A stretch of 64,000 nucleotides of DNA from JAJPJE01 sp963724985 (GTDB taxonomy: Bacteria > Acidobacteriota > Terriglobia > Terriglobales > Acidobacteriaceae). This document shows positions 8,063 through 16,917 of this stretch, in pieces (positions within the stretch are counted from its first letter, which is position 1; every line of letters begins with the position of its first letter). The stretch covers positions 372,001 through 436,000 of the forward strand of contig CAVRWV010000019.1 of the NCBI GenBank assembly GCA_963724985.1, read 5' to 3'. Below the pieces are notes generated by a model, which worked only from the letters and a program-made list of their open reading frames with translations, was not told where the DNA came from and ran no database searches. A program made the position numbers and the translations under genes.

Positions 8063-9730
8063 TTAGTACATGTCGCCCATGCCGCCGTGGCCACCAGGAG
8101 CCGGAGCAGCTGACTTCGGTTCCGGAATCTCGCTGATGATCGCTTCGGTGGTCAACATCAAGCCGGCGATGGAGCCAGCGTTCTGCAGGGCAGTGCGGGT
8201 AACCTTGGTCGGATCGACAACACCGGCCTTGATCAGGTCCTCGAACTCGCCGCTCTGAGCGTTGTAGCCGAAGTTCTGATCCTTGGACTCCAGGATCTTG
8301 CCAACCACAACCGCGCCCTCAACTCCGGCATTCCCGACGATCTGACGCAGGGGCTCTTCCAGCGAACGGCGAACAATGTTGACGCCGATCTGCTCTTCGC
8401 CATCCAGCTTCAGGCTCTCGAGAGCCTTGATGCAACGTACCAGTGCAACACCACCGCCGGGGACAATGCCTTCCTCGACCGCCGCGCGGGTGGCGTGCAT
8501 CGCGTCTTCCACGCGAGCTTTCTTTTCCTTCATTTCGGTTTCGGTAGCCGCGCCGACCTTGATCACCGCAACGCCGCCTACGAGCTTTGCCAGGCGCTCC
8601 TGGAGCTTCTCGCGGTCGTAGTCGCTGGTGGTCTTGTCGATCTGGCTGCGGATTTCCTTCACGCGTCCTTCGATCTCGCCCGACTTGCCCTTGCCTTCGA
8701 CAATCGTGGTGTTGTCCTTGTCGACGGTTACTTTCTTGGCCTGTCCGAGATCGGCAAGCTGAACGTTCTCCAGCTTGATTCCAAGGTCTTCGGTGATGGC
8801 CTTGCCGCCGGTCAGGATGGCGATGTCCTGCAACATTGCCTTACGACGATCGCCGAATCCAGGAGCCTTCACGGCGCAAACCTGCAATGTGCCGCGCAGC
8901 TTGTTCACGACGAGCGTGGCGAGCGCTTCGCCTTCCACGTCTTCCGCGATAATCACGAGCGGCTTGCCGCCCTTGGCGATCTGCTCGAGCAACGGGAGCA
9001 GGTCTTTCATCGAAGAGATTTTCTTTTCGTGGATCAGGATGAGCGCGTTCTCGAGAATGGCTTCCATGCGCTCGGGATCGGTAACGAAGTAGGGGGAGAG
9101 ATAGCCGCGGTCAAACTGCATGCCCTCGACGACGTCCAGCTGTGTTTCCATCGTCTTGGACTCTTCCACGGTGATCACGCCGTCTTTGCCAACCTTTTTC
9201 ATGGCCTCGGCGATGATCTTGCCGATGGTGTGATCGTTGTTGGCGGAGATCGTGCCGACTTCGGCGATCTTCTTCATGTCGCCCGAAACGTTCTGCGACA
9301 GCTTGTCGAGCGCGCCCGGGGTACGGGTGCCCTCGTTGTCGACGGTGCCGCAGATCAGGGTCACAGCCTTGTCGATGCCGCGCTTCAGCGCCATCGGGTT
9401 CGCGCCGGCGGCCACGGTCTTCACGCCCTCGCGGAAGATCGCCTGGGCCAGTACGGTTGCGGTCGTGGTGCCGTCGCCGGCTACGTCGCTGGTCTTGCTG
9501 GCAACTTCACGCACCATCTGTGCGCCGGTGTTCTCGAGCGTATCCTTCAGCTCGATTTCTTTCGCTACGGTCACGCCGTCCTTGGTAATGGTCGGGGAAC
9601 CGAATTTCTTCTCAATCACGACATTGCGGCCCTTGGGACCGAGCGTCACTTTGACTGCGTCGGCAAGGGCATTTACGCCGCGCAGGATTGCCTGCCGGGA
9701 GTCCTCACCATGAACAATTTGCTTTGCCAT
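8063..9730 (-). CDS. groL: chaperonin GroEL
   Basis: A 555-residue 60-kDa chaperonin that folds proteins in the cytoplasm as a double ring with GroES. The family sequence is clear throughout: GPKGRNVVIEKKFG near the start, the ATP site VAGDGTTTATVLA, and VEEGIVPGGGVALVR. The C-terminus is Gly/Met-rich but ends GGHGGMGDMY, with fewer GGM repeats than most. ATG 9730 has AGGAG at the usual distance and gives the conserved MAKQI start. It follows groES after 114 bases, and both should be controlled by the upstream CIRCE element. Confidence 0.98.
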   Translation of the reverse strand: MAKQIVHGEDSRQAILRGVNALADAVKVTLGPKGRNVVIEKKFGSPTITKDGVTVAKEIELKDTLENTGAQMVREVASKTSDVAGDGTTTATVLAQAIFREGVKTVAAGANPMALKRGIDKAVTLICGTVDNEGTRTPGALDKLSQNVSGDMKKIAEVGTISANNDHTIGKIIAEAMKKVGKDGVITVEESKTMETQLDVVEGMQFDRGYLSPYFVTDPERMEAILENALILIHEKKISSMKDLLPLLEQIAKGGKPLVIIAEDVEGEALATLVVNKLRGTLQVCAVKAPGFGDRRKAMLQDIAILTGGKAITEDLGIKLENVQLADLGQAKKVTVDKDNTTIVEGKGKSGEIEGRVKEIRSQIDKTTSDYDREKLQERLAKLVGGVAVIKVGAATETEMKEKKARVEDAMHATRAAVEEGIVPGGGVALVRCIKALESLKLDGEEQIGVNIVRRSLEEPLRQIVGNAGVEGAVVVGKILESKDQNFGYNAQSGEFEDLIKAGVVDPTKVTRTALQNAGSIAGLMLTTEAIISEIPEPKSAAPAPGGHGGMGDMY

Positions 9731-9844
9731 TTCTCTTAGCTCCTTCTGATGTCTTTGCGTATTTGCTGCCCTCGTTCTCGTTTCTGTTGTCATCACGAGC
9801 CGCATAGCGGCGAGGGATCTGCATTTCCAATTCAAGAACCGCGA

Positions 9845-10168
9845 CTACTTCTTCGCGCCAGCGTGTTTCGTCGCGCCTTCCAGAATTCCAAGCACTTCTT
9901 CTTCGCGCATGATCACGAACAGCTCGCCATCGATGGTGATTTCGTTTCCGGAATATTTTCCGAACAGGACGCGATCGCCAGCCTTTACATCGAGAGGATG
10001 AACTTTTCCTTCTTCGTTCACCTTGCCCTTGCCCACGCTGATGACTTCGCCTTCTTGCGGTTTTTCTTTTGCGGTTTCAGGAATAATGATTCCACCCTTG
10101 GTGGTCTCAGCTTCTTCTACGCGACGGACCAGGATCCTGTCGTGCAGGGGAGTTAGTTTTGTTGCCAT
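9845..10168 (-). CDS. groS: co-chaperonin GroES
   Basis: A 107-residue GroES. It has the mobile loop region (EEAETTKGGIIIPETAKEK), the central GDRVLFGKYSG and the EEEVLGIL end. The tail after that (GATKHAGAKK) is about ten residues longer than in E. coli GroES. AGGAG precedes ATG 10168. First gene of the groES-groEL operon, transcribed from the promoter at 10299-10327. Confidence 0.97.
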   Translation of the reverse strand: MATKLTPLHDRILVRRVEEAETTKGGIIIPETAKEKPQEGEVISVGKGKVNEEGKVHPLDVKAGDRVLFGKYSGNEITIDGELFVIMREEEVLGILEGATKHAGAKK

Positions 10169-10272
10169 TCTTCAGACTCCTTTTCAGAACTATGTCTTGA
10201 GGTTGAACATTGCAAAATTGATGGGCTGATCCGGTCTGTAATTCTGGCTGGTTTTCGGATCGAGAGTCGCTG

Positions 10273-10299
10273 CTAGCACTCAATAGCAGCGAGTGCTAA
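10273..10299. promoter_or_regulatory. CIRCE operator (HrcA site) of groES-groEL
   Basis: Inverted repeat CTAGCACTC, nine-base spacer, GAGTGCTAA. It matches the CIRCE consensus TTAGCACTC-N9-GAGTGCTAA with a single mismatch. It overlaps the predicted transcription start of groES, the usual place for repression by HrcA; hrcA itself is not in the window. Confidence 0.95.
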
Positions 10300-10327
10300 T
10301 GTAACGGACGGGGAGTTGCTTTGTCAA
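10299..10327 (-). promoter_or_regulatory. sigma-70-type promoter of groES-groEL
   Basis: On the minus strand TTGACA (10327-10322) is followed after exactly 17 bases by TTACAT (10304-10299). The -10 box abuts the CIRCE operator, so HrcA bound there would block initiation. Confidence 0.8.
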
Positions 10328-10684
10328 GAACTTGAGTGTCTTTCGCTAATGCAATTCTAATGCACTGATTACACGCTAGTTACCTTACTACAAAATTACG
10401 ATCGTTTGGGACCACCTCCCAGTTTGCTCCGAGCGGCGCCCTCCTCGCCATTCAGTGCTAACAACTCCTTCGATCCATTTGATCTGAAAATCCGTTGCGC
10501 ACCTTGTAGTTTCTGCAGTGCCGTTCCCCCTGATATTTGCATACAATCTCGCAGCATCGGGCCCCCGTCCCGACTGTTCTGATCTGCAGAGATAACGAAG
10601 CAACGACACCGTAAAGTTTTAGTTCTAACGTGACGTTAGTTCAGCTGGTGTCGCTTGCCGCAAGAGCGTTCCTCGGGAAGGCTT
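10328..10684. other. intergenic region without a supported gene
   Basis: Lies between the groES promoter and the M48 protease gene. A 73-codon minus-strand frame at 10388-10609 has no recognisable motif, an Arg-rich shadow-like composition and no ribosome site; I do not call it. The right end should carry the M48 gene promoter, but no convincing boxes are visible. Confidence 0.5.
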
Positions 10685-11782
10685 ATGAATACTGGGCGCG
10701 GACTCTCGTTGCTGCTCCTGCTCTCAGTCGGCATTGCGTCGCAGGGCCAAGTCCAGCCGACCGGGGCGAAGCCGCCAGCCGTTACGCCTCCCGATACTGT
10801 GTTCCACCGCTCGCCTGCCGATCTACCCTCTTTGCCGCCGCTGGTGACCGCGGTGGGTTCTCCGCACTCTGCTCAGAAGATCGACCTGAAATATGATCTC
10901 GCGCGCATCGGAGACCGTAACGTCGGCTCCGGCCTGGATTTCTATTCCCTCGAACGCGAAATTGCCATGGGCCATGATCTGGCCCAGCAGGTCGAGGCGA
11001 GCGCTCGCGTAGTACGCGATCCCGTCATCAACGAATACATCAACCGGGTTGGACAGCGCCTGGTCGCCAATTCCGATGCCCGTGTCCCGTTCCAGATCAA
11101 GGTTCTTGAAGATGATGAAGTGAACGCCTTCGCGTTACCGGGCGGATTCTTCTTCGTGAACACCGGCCTCATCGAAGCTGCCGACAATGAAGCCGGGCTT
11201 GCTGGTGTGATGGCTCACGAGATCGCTCACGTCGCCGCGCGTCACGCTACCAAGAACGCCACGCGCAATCAGATCATGAACATGGCTTCGATTCCGCTTC
11301 TCATGTTTGGAGGACCCGCGGTGTTTGCCGTGCGCGAGGTGATGGGCTTCGCGGTCCCTATGGGCGTTCTGAAGTTCAGCCGCGATGCCGAGCGCGAGGC
11401 CGACCTTCTGGGACTCGAGTACGACTACCAGACCGGATACGATCCGCAGGAATTCGTGAAGCTATTCGAGAAATTCAAGACGCAGGAAAAAGGGAAGCAT
11501 AGTTTCATCGCCAAAGCCTTCTCCACGCATCCGATGACGGAGGATCGCATCAAGCGAGCGCAAGATGAAATTCAGGATCACCTTCCGCCGCGCCCCGATT
11601 ATGTAGTCGACACCAGCGAGTTCGAAGAGATCAAAGCGCGCGTGATTGCTCTCGACAATAAACACAAGGTGGACGAAGGGAATATCGGACGCCCGGTGCT
11701 GGTTCAGCGTAGCGCGGAGGGAACTCCCGACCAGACCTCAGGCACCAACGACTCTGACCGCCCAACGCTCCATCGCAAGTAG
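10685..11782 (+). CDS. M48-family (Ste24/BepA-like) metalloprotease
   Basis: A 365-residue secreted or periplasmic zinc protease. A signal peptide (MNTGRGLSLLLLLSVGIASQ) is followed by the M48 domain with GGFFFVNTGLIEAADNEAGL, the zinc motif MAHEIAHVAARHA (HEIAH) and the third-ligand region SRDAEREADLLG. The C-terminus has THPMTEDRI, the TPR-less BepA/LoiP-type ending. ATG 10685 is chosen over 10655 because GGGAAGG precedes it and the signal peptide starts there. Such enzymes degrade or fold outer-membrane proteins. A strong terminator follows. Confidence 0.9.
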   Translation: MNTGRGLSLLLLLSVGIASQGQVQPTGAKPPAVTPPDTVFHRSPADLPSLPPLVTAVGSPHSAQKIDLKYDLARIGDRNVGSGLDFYSLEREIAMGHDLAQQVEASARVVRDPVINEYINRVGQRLVANSDARVPFQIKVLEDDEVNAFALPGGFFFVNTGLIEAADNEAGLAGVMAHEIAHVAARHATKNATRNQIMNMASIPLLMFGGPAVFAVREVMGFAVPMGVLKFSRDAEREADLLGLEYDYQTGYDPQEFVKLFEKFKTQEKGKHSFIAKAFSTHPMTEDRIKRAQDEIQDHLPPRPDYVVDTSEFEEIKARVIALDNKHKVDEGNIGRPVLVQRSAEGTPDQTSGTNDSDRPTLHRK

Positions 11783-11906
11783 TAGTTTCCAGGCGCGAAG
11801 CTCTCGGGTTCCTCAGATCAGGCGACACACAAATTACATTTCCCTGACAGTTCGGTCCTTTGTGCTGATTACGATACGGAACGACACCAAAACCCTCCTC
11901 TATACA

Positions 11907-11938
11907 AGTGGGCGGCTCCAGTAGCCGCTCACTTTTTT
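11907..11938 (+). terminator. rho-independent terminator after the M48 gene
   Basis: An 11-bp stem (AGTGGGCGGCT/AGCCGCTCACT, one G-T pair) with a 5-base loop, then six T. It lies 125 bases past the M48 stop. Confidence 0.85.
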
Positions 11939-11979
11939 GTTGAACAGGGTAGCTTCGGATTATCGAGTATCATCGGTCC

Positions 11980-12084
11980 ATGCAGGCAATCATCGCGATT
12001 GGAGTGGCGGCCGCCATCCTGGCGCTGATCGTTTATTCAAAGCTCCGAGCTCGCAAGAAGAAACCTCCAGCGTGCTGCCAGTGA
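11980..12084 (+). CDS. tiny single-pass membrane protein with Cys-Cys tail
   Basis: A 34-residue frame: a hydrophobic helix (AIIAIGVAAAILALIVY), a basic stretch (KLRARKKK) and a PPACCQ end. The layout resembles the FeoB-associated Cys-rich membrane proteins, but no feoB is nearby and no strong ribosome site precedes the ATG. The helix-then-positive topology makes it more than a random frame; still tentative. Confidence 0.4.
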   Translation: MQAIIAIGVAAAILALIVYSKLRARKKKPPACCQ

Positions 12085-12103
12085 GTTCTTGAGTTCTATC
12101 CCT

Positions 12104-12145
12104 CAGCGGAAGAAGCCCCGGATATCTCCGGGCTCTCCATTTCTA
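12104..12145 (-). terminator. possible terminator of the phosphoesterase gene
   Basis: An imperfect GC-rich hairpin (AGCCCCGGA/TCCGGGCT around TATC) lies at and just past the minus-strand stop at 12143. There is no clear T-run, so confidence is low. Confidence 0.35.
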
Positions 12146-14437
12146 CGGTCCCAGATTCGTTGGAGTGCACGGATTGTACCCAAGACTCCCCGCACTCGCA
12201 GGTGTCGGTACATCCGTTGGAGGCGTAGCCCACGGGATATTCGTGAAATCGAAAAACTCCAGCAGATCTGGCTGGACTGAATCACGACCCGTTAGATGGG
12301 CACCTTGCCCGATGAATCGAGCCTCCACGAACTTAATCACCGCGGTGTGATCCATCGGTGTATGCGAAACGTAATGTTTCCGGGTGAATGGCGACACGAT
12401 CATATTCGGCAAACGGAATCCAAGTTGTGCTGCGAAACCCTGTTGAGCGGCCGCATCCGTGGGATTCGCGCCCGGATCCGTGCTCGCCAGGTCGCAGTGC
12501 ACGGTTCCGTCCGTCAAGCAGGGCTTGAATCCATCCGGATTGACAGCGATGGTGCCGATGTCTGTTGTCACTCCGAGGCTCGCGTCGGTGTTGTCATTCG
12601 TATGGCCCGGCACTGGTGGTACGTGATCGAATGGACCGCCGCCTTCGTCATAGCTCAGGAAGAACACCGAGTCGCCCCACGACGGGCTCGCCATCAGCTT
12701 GCCAATGACCTTCGCTACCTGGGCTTGTCCGGCGAGAATCGACTGCCCATTGCCAGGATGCTCATCGTTGTTACTGTAGCCGGCTTCGATATAAGCAAAG
12801 CTTGGCAGGGTTCCGTTTGCTACATCTGTGAAGTACTGATCAAGCGGCGCAATACGATTTGTGTCGATACAGAAGGCGTTCGAGGTATCTCCCACCACGC
12901 TCGATGGTTTGGTGGTTCCTGTGCACGCCGCGCCTGTCGGATTCTTGTACAGGTACTTCTGTGAATACGTGAAATACGTGAACGTGCTCGCGGGGTACTT
13001 ATCTGGATTGCTGGTGCCGTTGCAGTCGCCGTCATTGTCTGACAAGCATTGATCTTCAGTGACCGTGTAGTAAATCTTCCACGAGACTTTTGCTGAATCG
13101 AGTTCCTGGAAAATATTCGGTAGAGCGAGTTGCGGGAAGTGATCGTCGTTTGCCGGATCGTGCACCAGTCCCTGCGTTGTTCCACCAGACATGGTCGCTA
13201 TCCGGTTTGAAACGCTCTTACTGGCAACAGGTGAGAACCAGCGGTCCGATACCGCAAACTGCGATGCCATGTAGTAGTAGTAGTTCAGGAAATTCTGATC
13301 GTAGTAACCCATCGCGCGCCGGCCCTGCAAATCCGTCGCAGGATCCTTACCGCCGATCGTGTCCTTGGCAAAGTTCTCGGCTGTATGTACAAAGCCGTCC
13401 ATCAGCGTCTTGCGGGTGAGACTGAAATCGAAACGGTTGACGTCTCCAAAGCTCTCCAGCCATGCGGAACTCATGTCGTCAATGCAGCTGCTGGCGAACT
13501 TGAACAGTCCGAACGAATCTCCTTCGTCGTCCTGATTCGTAAACGTCGTCAGCTTATCGTCGATGCCGTCTACGTCGTACTCCTTCCCGTCATCACCGAT
13601 ATTCCAACCCTTGCTTTGCCGGTAAGGATTCAACATTCCGAAGTAGGTGTCGAAGGTTCGGTTCTCCTGCAGCAGGAAGATGACATGGTTCACGGAGTTG
13701 ATGTTGCCCGGCTGTTTTACCGTGACCGTTGCCGTGGCCGTTGCCGTCTGATTGGCAGCTCCCGTCGCAGTCGCTGTATAGGTGGTCGTTTGCGAAGGCT
13801 TCACCTGTTGCGTTCCGCCAGTGTTCGCCAAGGGATACGACGAGCTGTCCGTGCCTGTAATCACCACTGTGGTTGCGTTGGTCGCTGCCACGGTCAGAGT
13901 CGACGAGGCTCCTGAGGCGATTGTCGTAGGATTCGCGCTGATCGTGACAGTAGGTGCAGGAGGCGGAGGTGGCGGCGGCGCGGTCACGGTCACCGTGGTT
14001 TTGGCGGTAGCCGTCCCGCCTGCGCCTGATACGGTGATCGTGTAGGTCGTCGTTTGCGTCGGCGAAACGTTTTGCGTGCCGCTTGGCTGTACCGCACCAA
14101 TATTGTTGTCGATCTGCGCTGACGTCGCGTTGGTCGAACTCCACGTGAGAGTAGCGGTCTGACCCGCAGTCACCGTTGCCGGATTCGCACTTAGAGAAAC
14201 TGTCGGCTTGGGAGCGGTAGACGGTGAGGAGGATTCGGAACCGGTGCCGGCGGCACGTAGTCCGCTGCAACCCGATAGGGCCGCAACTACAATGACAGAA
14301 CTTAGCAAGGCAAGCTTTCGCTTTGCAACGAGAGAAACATCACGAGAGAAGATGCCGAAACTCACACAATAAAAGAGTGCGAGCAGCAGTCCAGAGTTGC
14401 CCGTCGTAGGGGAAGAAAGGTCCCAATTTAGACGCAC
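12143..14437 (-). CDS. phospholipase C/acid-phosphatase-like phosphoesterase lipoprotein with Ig-like repeats
   Basis: A 764-residue exported protein of the PF04185 phosphoesterase family (bacterial phospholipase C type). The N-terminus has a hydrophobic stretch ending in a lipobox-like LSGC, so a lipoprotein is likely; GTG 14437 is the start. Two Ig-like repeats follow (from about residues 70 and 165), each with VSLSANPATVT- or VTISANPTTIA-type openings, separated by a PPPPPPPAP linker. The catalytic domain begins VNHVIFLLQENRTFDTYFG (metal/nucleophile region) and contains DEGGGPFDHVPP and DHTAVIKFVE. It should cleave phosphate esters outside the cytoplasm; the substrate cannot be told. A second member lies at 50951-52429. 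Confidence 0.85.
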   Translation of the reverse strand: MRLNWDLSSPTTGNSGLLLALFYCVSFGIFSRDVSLVAKRKLALLSSVIVVAALSGCSGLRAAGTGSESSSPSTAPKPTVSLSANPATVTAGQTATLTWSSTNATSAQIDNNIGAVQPSGTQNVSPTQTTTYTITVSGAGGTATAKTTVTVTAPPPPPPPAPTVTISANPTTIASGASSTLTVAATNATTVVITGTDSSSYPLANTGGTQQVKPSQTTTYTATATGAANQTATATATVTVKQPGNINSVNHVIFLLQENRTFDTYFGMLNPYRQSKGWNIGDDGKEYDVDGIDDKLTTFTNQDDEGDSFGLFKFASSCIDDMSSAWLESFGDVNRFDFSLTRKTLMDGFVHTAENFAKDTIGGKDPATDLQGRRAMGYYDQNFLNYYYYMASQFAVSDRWFSPVASKSVSNRIATMSGGTTQGLVHDPANDDHFPQLALPNIFQELDSAKVSWKIYYTVTEDQCLSDNDGDCNGTSNPDKYPASTFTYFTYSQKYLYKNPTGAACTGTTKPSSVVGDTSNAFCIDTNRIAPLDQYFTDVANGTLPSFAYIEAGYSNNDEHPGNGQSILAGQAQVAKVIGKLMASPSWGDSVFFLSYDEGGGPFDHVPPVPGHTNDNTDASLGVTTDIGTIAVNPDGFKPCLTDGTVHCDLASTDPGANPTDAAAQQGFAAQLGFRLPNMIVSPFTRKHYVSHTPMDHTAVIKFVEARFIGQGAHLTGRDSVQPDLLEFFDFTNIPWATPPTDVPTPASAGSLGYNPCTPTNLGP

Positions 14438-14639
14438 TTAGCACCAATCCTTCGTCCACAGCGCAAAAGTTTGCAGCTTTAGAGTCGGACCATCTTGGAA
14501 AACGACTTGCAGGGGTAAGAGCGGCCGGACGGAAATTCGCTCCGCGTTTTATGAGTTTTTGATTTACGATGGAAATCCACTCACCGGCGAAATCATAAAC
14601 AGCACGAACAGTTCAGGTTCGCCAAAAGGAAACCTTTGG

Positions 14640-15026
14640 ATGGGGATGTCCAATCAACTTGTCGAACACGTTCGTGAGATAAAAGAAGACCTGGAACGAA
14701 TTGAGCGGGAGTTGCCAGAAGTTGGCTTGCCGTCACTGCTCCTCGATGATTTCCGCCGCGCACTCGACCATCTGAGAAATACGTTGTGGGCAATTTCCAC
14801 AGCCAGCGAAAGGAAGCCTGGCGAGATAAATCGCGCCATCGTTCAATTCCGCATCCAGCGCACTACCGAGATGTGCGAGCGCATCATTGGCGACATCGCG
14901 TCCCAGCGGATTGCTGTCGACACACCCAATCTCATCAAACTCAACAGCGTGCTGAATGAGATGCACGGCAGCATTCGTAAACTATTCTCGCCGGAGACAG
15001 CGCCGCCCCCACCTGCCGAGCCATAG
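14640..15026 (+). CDS. hypothetical helical protein
   Basis: About 128 residues, largely charged helix (SNQLVEHVREIKEDLERIER, then DDFRRALDHLRNTLW and RIQRTTEMCERIIGDI) with a Pro-rich end (TAPPPPAEP). AAGGA lies 9 bases before ATG 14640; upstream in-frame starts add low-quality sequence. No signal peptide or catalytic motif. Probably a cytoplasmic coiled-coil-like protein of unknown role. It lies just before a tRNA gene with its own promoter. Confidence 0.55.
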   Translation: MGMSNQLVEHVREIKEDLERIERELPEVGLPSLLLDDFRRALDHLRNTLWAISTASERKPGEINRAIVQFRIQRTTEMCERIIGDIASQRIAVDTPNLIKLNSVLNEMHGSIRKLFSPETAPPPPAEP

Positions 15027-15158
15027 TGTGGGACGCCCTCGAACGCAGTCGTTTTGATCGCAGCTGCCGCTACCGATCGTGATTTTGCGCTCCGCGTCGA
15101 GCTTGACTTTGCGACAGAGACGCCGACTTCGTTCGCGAAATATGCGGATCTCATTTGG

Positions 15159-15164
15159 TATAAT
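15159..15164 (+). promoter_or_regulatory. extended -10 promoter of tRNA-Arg
   Basis: TGGTATAAT gives a perfect TATAAT with a TG extension, ending 17 bases before the tRNA. No good -35 box is visible, which an extended -10 can tolerate. Confidence 0.65.
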
Positions 15165-15181
15165 CGAATCACCGCACGCGA

Positions 15182-15258
15182 GCGCCCTTAGCTCAGCTGG
15201 ATAGAGCGTCTGACTACGAATCAGAAGGTCGGGAGTTCGAATCTCTCAGGGCGCGCCA
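15182..15258 (+). tRNA. tRNA-Arg (anticodon ACG)
   Basis: The acceptor stem GCGCCCT pairs with AGGGCGC, the D-loop has AGCTCAGCTGGATAGAGC, the anticodon loop is CTACGAA with ACG, and TTCGAAT marks the T-loop. CCA is encoded. The A34 is the base that TadA, whose gene lies at 53567, would deaminate to inosine. Confidence 0.97.
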
Positions 15259-15403
15259 TAAGCTTCAATTCGTTTAAGCACTTATCTGTCCCGAACGACT
15301 GCCCTTCATTCCAGATCTCCGGAATTTCTGCTGCTCTTTTCTCCGAACCGGCGACTCTGGATTACAATTTCGCTGACTCAATTCCAAACCATGTGAGGTT
15401 GTC

Positions 15404-15907
15404 ATGACTCGTGTCGCGATGTGTGCCCTTGCTGTCGCGTTCCTTGCAATTACAATTTCCGCAGTTTGTCAGGAAAGTCCGAACGGCAAGCTCTGCGTCA
15501 GCGGCATGCAGGGCGCGGGAGGTAACTTGTCGCCCTCGGTTTCTCGCGATGCGCTTATCAAGTTTCTTGAAAAACAGAAGAATCTTAAAGGGACAACTCA
15601 GCCACTGAATGCCTCCACTCCGGAGGAGACGGCCGGCGAAGCCAAACAGATGGGTTGCGGATACATTTTGACCACGACTCTTACTGAAGACCACGTGGAA
15701 TCGGCCTATGGCCCAGGTGTCCTCATGTCCACTTCGATTCCTACGTTCTTCGTGACCGTGGGATACAAGCTTGTGAAGGCTAGTGACGGATCCGAGCTCC
15801 TGAGCGGATCAGCGAAAGCCCAGGATACGGGTTCTCAGCAGCACGCGGTTGAGTTCACTATGAATAAAATCGCTGGAAAAGTCGGCGGAGCATTGAAAGG
15901 GAAGTAG
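15404..15907 (+). CDS. secreted hypothetical protein
   Basis: 167 residues with a signal peptide (RVAMCALAVAFLAITISAV) and a soluble domain containing LCVSGMQGAGG, the QMGCGYILTTTLTED segment and alternating strand-like stretches (SIPTFFVTVGYKLVKASDG). GAGG lies just before ATG 15404. The pattern of a predicted nucleotide- or peptide-binding beta-rich periplasmic domain is suggestive only. I do not recognise the family. It stands alone between the tRNA and a convergent lipoprotein gene. Confidence 0.65.
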   Translation: MTRVAMCALAVAFLAITISAVCQESPNGKLCVSGMQGAGGNLSPSVSRDALIKFLEKQKNLKGTTQPLNASTPEETAGEAKQMGCGYILTTTLTEDHVESAYGPGVLMSTSIPTFFVTVGYKLVKASDGSELLSGSAKAQDTGSQQHAVEFTMNKIAGKVGGALKGK

Positions 15908-15952
15908 CCAGGCTTCAACGCCTGGCTGTCATGCTCCGCTCACAAGATCGAT

Positions 15953-16222
15953 TTACCGGTGATCATTCTCATGCTGATGGCGCCAGTCCCAGTATTGTTT
16001 CTGCTCGTCGTGGTTCAATTTGCGATAGTCATGGTGCGGGTCATGATGGGTCTGCACTGCCCATTGCTGATAGTAAACAGTCTCGTGGTTATCCCAAGCG
16101 TGATAGTCATTGTGATAGGGGTCGTACGCACGATAGTAGTGATGTTCGGCGCACCCTGTGAGCATCGCCAGGCCAAAAGCACCCGCGAGGATCATGGAAT
16201 AGAATTTTTGTTTTCCGCGCAA
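15953..16222 (-). CDS. small His/Tyr-rich lipoprotein, TTG start
   Basis: 89 residues: a signal sequence with a lipobox (GLAMLTGC), then a mature part full of His, Tyr, Asp and Trp (HHYYRAYDPYHNDYHAW, HHDPHHDYRKLNHDE). The hydrophobic part starts at an internal ATG (16195), but TTG 16222 has GGAGGAG six bases upstream and supplies the basic n-region LRGKQKFYS, so I take TTG. The His clusters could bind metal ions. It lies head-to-tail 100 bases past the iron-permease-like gene, which fits a metal-related role; that is inference. Confidence 0.65.
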   Translation of the reverse strand: MRGKQKFYSMILAGAFGLAMLTGCAEHHYYRAYDPYHNDYHAWDNHETVYYQQWAVQTHHDPHHDYRKLNHDEQKQYWDWRHQHENDHR

Positions 16223-16326
16223 AGACTCCTCCGTTGACACGAATAATGTCTTGGTTGCAAATGGAATTTTCAGAGTTGCTTGCAGGATGCAAGTCAGGCG
16301 GGGAAGTAATGTTTCGAGTGTGAGGG

Positions 16327-16755
16327 TCACTCTGCTGTGTTGCCAACACTCGCGCGCCTGCGCTCGTTGCGGATCGTCTCGAACTTCTCCGCAACCGCAT
16401 CGAGCTCTTCGTCCGAGAGTCGCTCGATCTGGATCATCTCATTGTGCGCTCTCTTGATCGATCGAATGATCTCATCCAGCTTTAAGTGGATCGCGCGCGC
16501 GTCGCGGTTCTGCGTATTCTGTATGAGGAAGACCATCAGAAAGGTAACGATGGTGGTAGCTGTGTTCACTACCAGCTGCCAGGTATCCGAATACTTGAAA
16601 TAGGGCCCGGCCAGCGCCCATATCACGATCAACGAAATGGCTCCGAAGAACGCCCACTTGCTGCCGACTGCACAGGACGTCCGGGCAGCGAAGCTCTGAA
16701 ACCAACTTCCCACCCCGTCACTTTTGTGTTCCGCAGTCTTGACGATCGCCTTCAT
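16327..16755 (-). CDS. low-affinity iron permease-like membrane protein
   Basis: 142 residues matching the Iron_permease (PF04120) pattern: an N-terminal amphipathic part, GSKWAFFGAISLIVIWALAGP and TWQLVVNTATTIVTFLMVFLIQN as two membrane helices, and a conserved cytoplasmic tail IQNTQNRDARAIHLKLDEII. ATG 16755 follows an in-frame GTG directly. It starts 6 bases after the DUF3309 stop, so the two are probably translated from one transcript. True transport activity of this family is not well established. Confidence 0.8.
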   Translation of the reverse strand: MKAIVKTAEHKSDGVGSWFQSFAARTSCAVGSKWAFFGAISLIVIWALAGPYFKYSDTWQLVVNTATTIVTFLMVFLIQNTQNRDARAIHLKLDEIIRSIKRAHNEMIQIERLSDEELDAVAEKFETIRNERRRASVGNTAE

Positions 16756-16761
16756 CACCGA

Positions 16762-16917
16762 TCAGATACGTCCGAGCAGCAGCAATATGATCAGGATTAT
16801 CGCAACCAGCCCTAGACCGCCGCTCGGGTAGTAGCCCCAGCTTCTGCTGTACGGCCACGACGGTAACGCTCCAACTAACATCAGGATCAATACGACCAGT
16901 AGAACTGTTCCCAGCAT
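16762..16917 (-). CDS. DUF3309 small membrane protein
   Basis: 51 residues: MLGTVLLVVLILMLVGALP, then WPYSRSWGYYPSGG, then a second hydrophobic helix ending LLLLGRI. This is the classic DUF3309 pattern of two helices around a PxWPxSRxWGYxPSGG loop. GGAG precedes ATG 16917. It is the first gene of a pair with the iron-permease-like gene. Function unknown. Confidence 0.9.
   Translation of the reverse strand: MLGTVLLVVLILMLVGALPSWPYSRSWGYYPSGGLGLVAIILIILLLLGRI

Noticed and set aside
8495..9739. A 414-codon open frame on the plus strand, antisense to groEL
   Set aside because: It is the mirror of a conserved coding sequence with strong codon bias, its composition is His/Leu/Ala-rich without a domain, and no ribosome site is present.
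10388..10609. 73-codon minus-strand frame in the groES upstream region
   Set aside because: No family signal, no start-site evidence, and an Arg-rich shadow-like composition.
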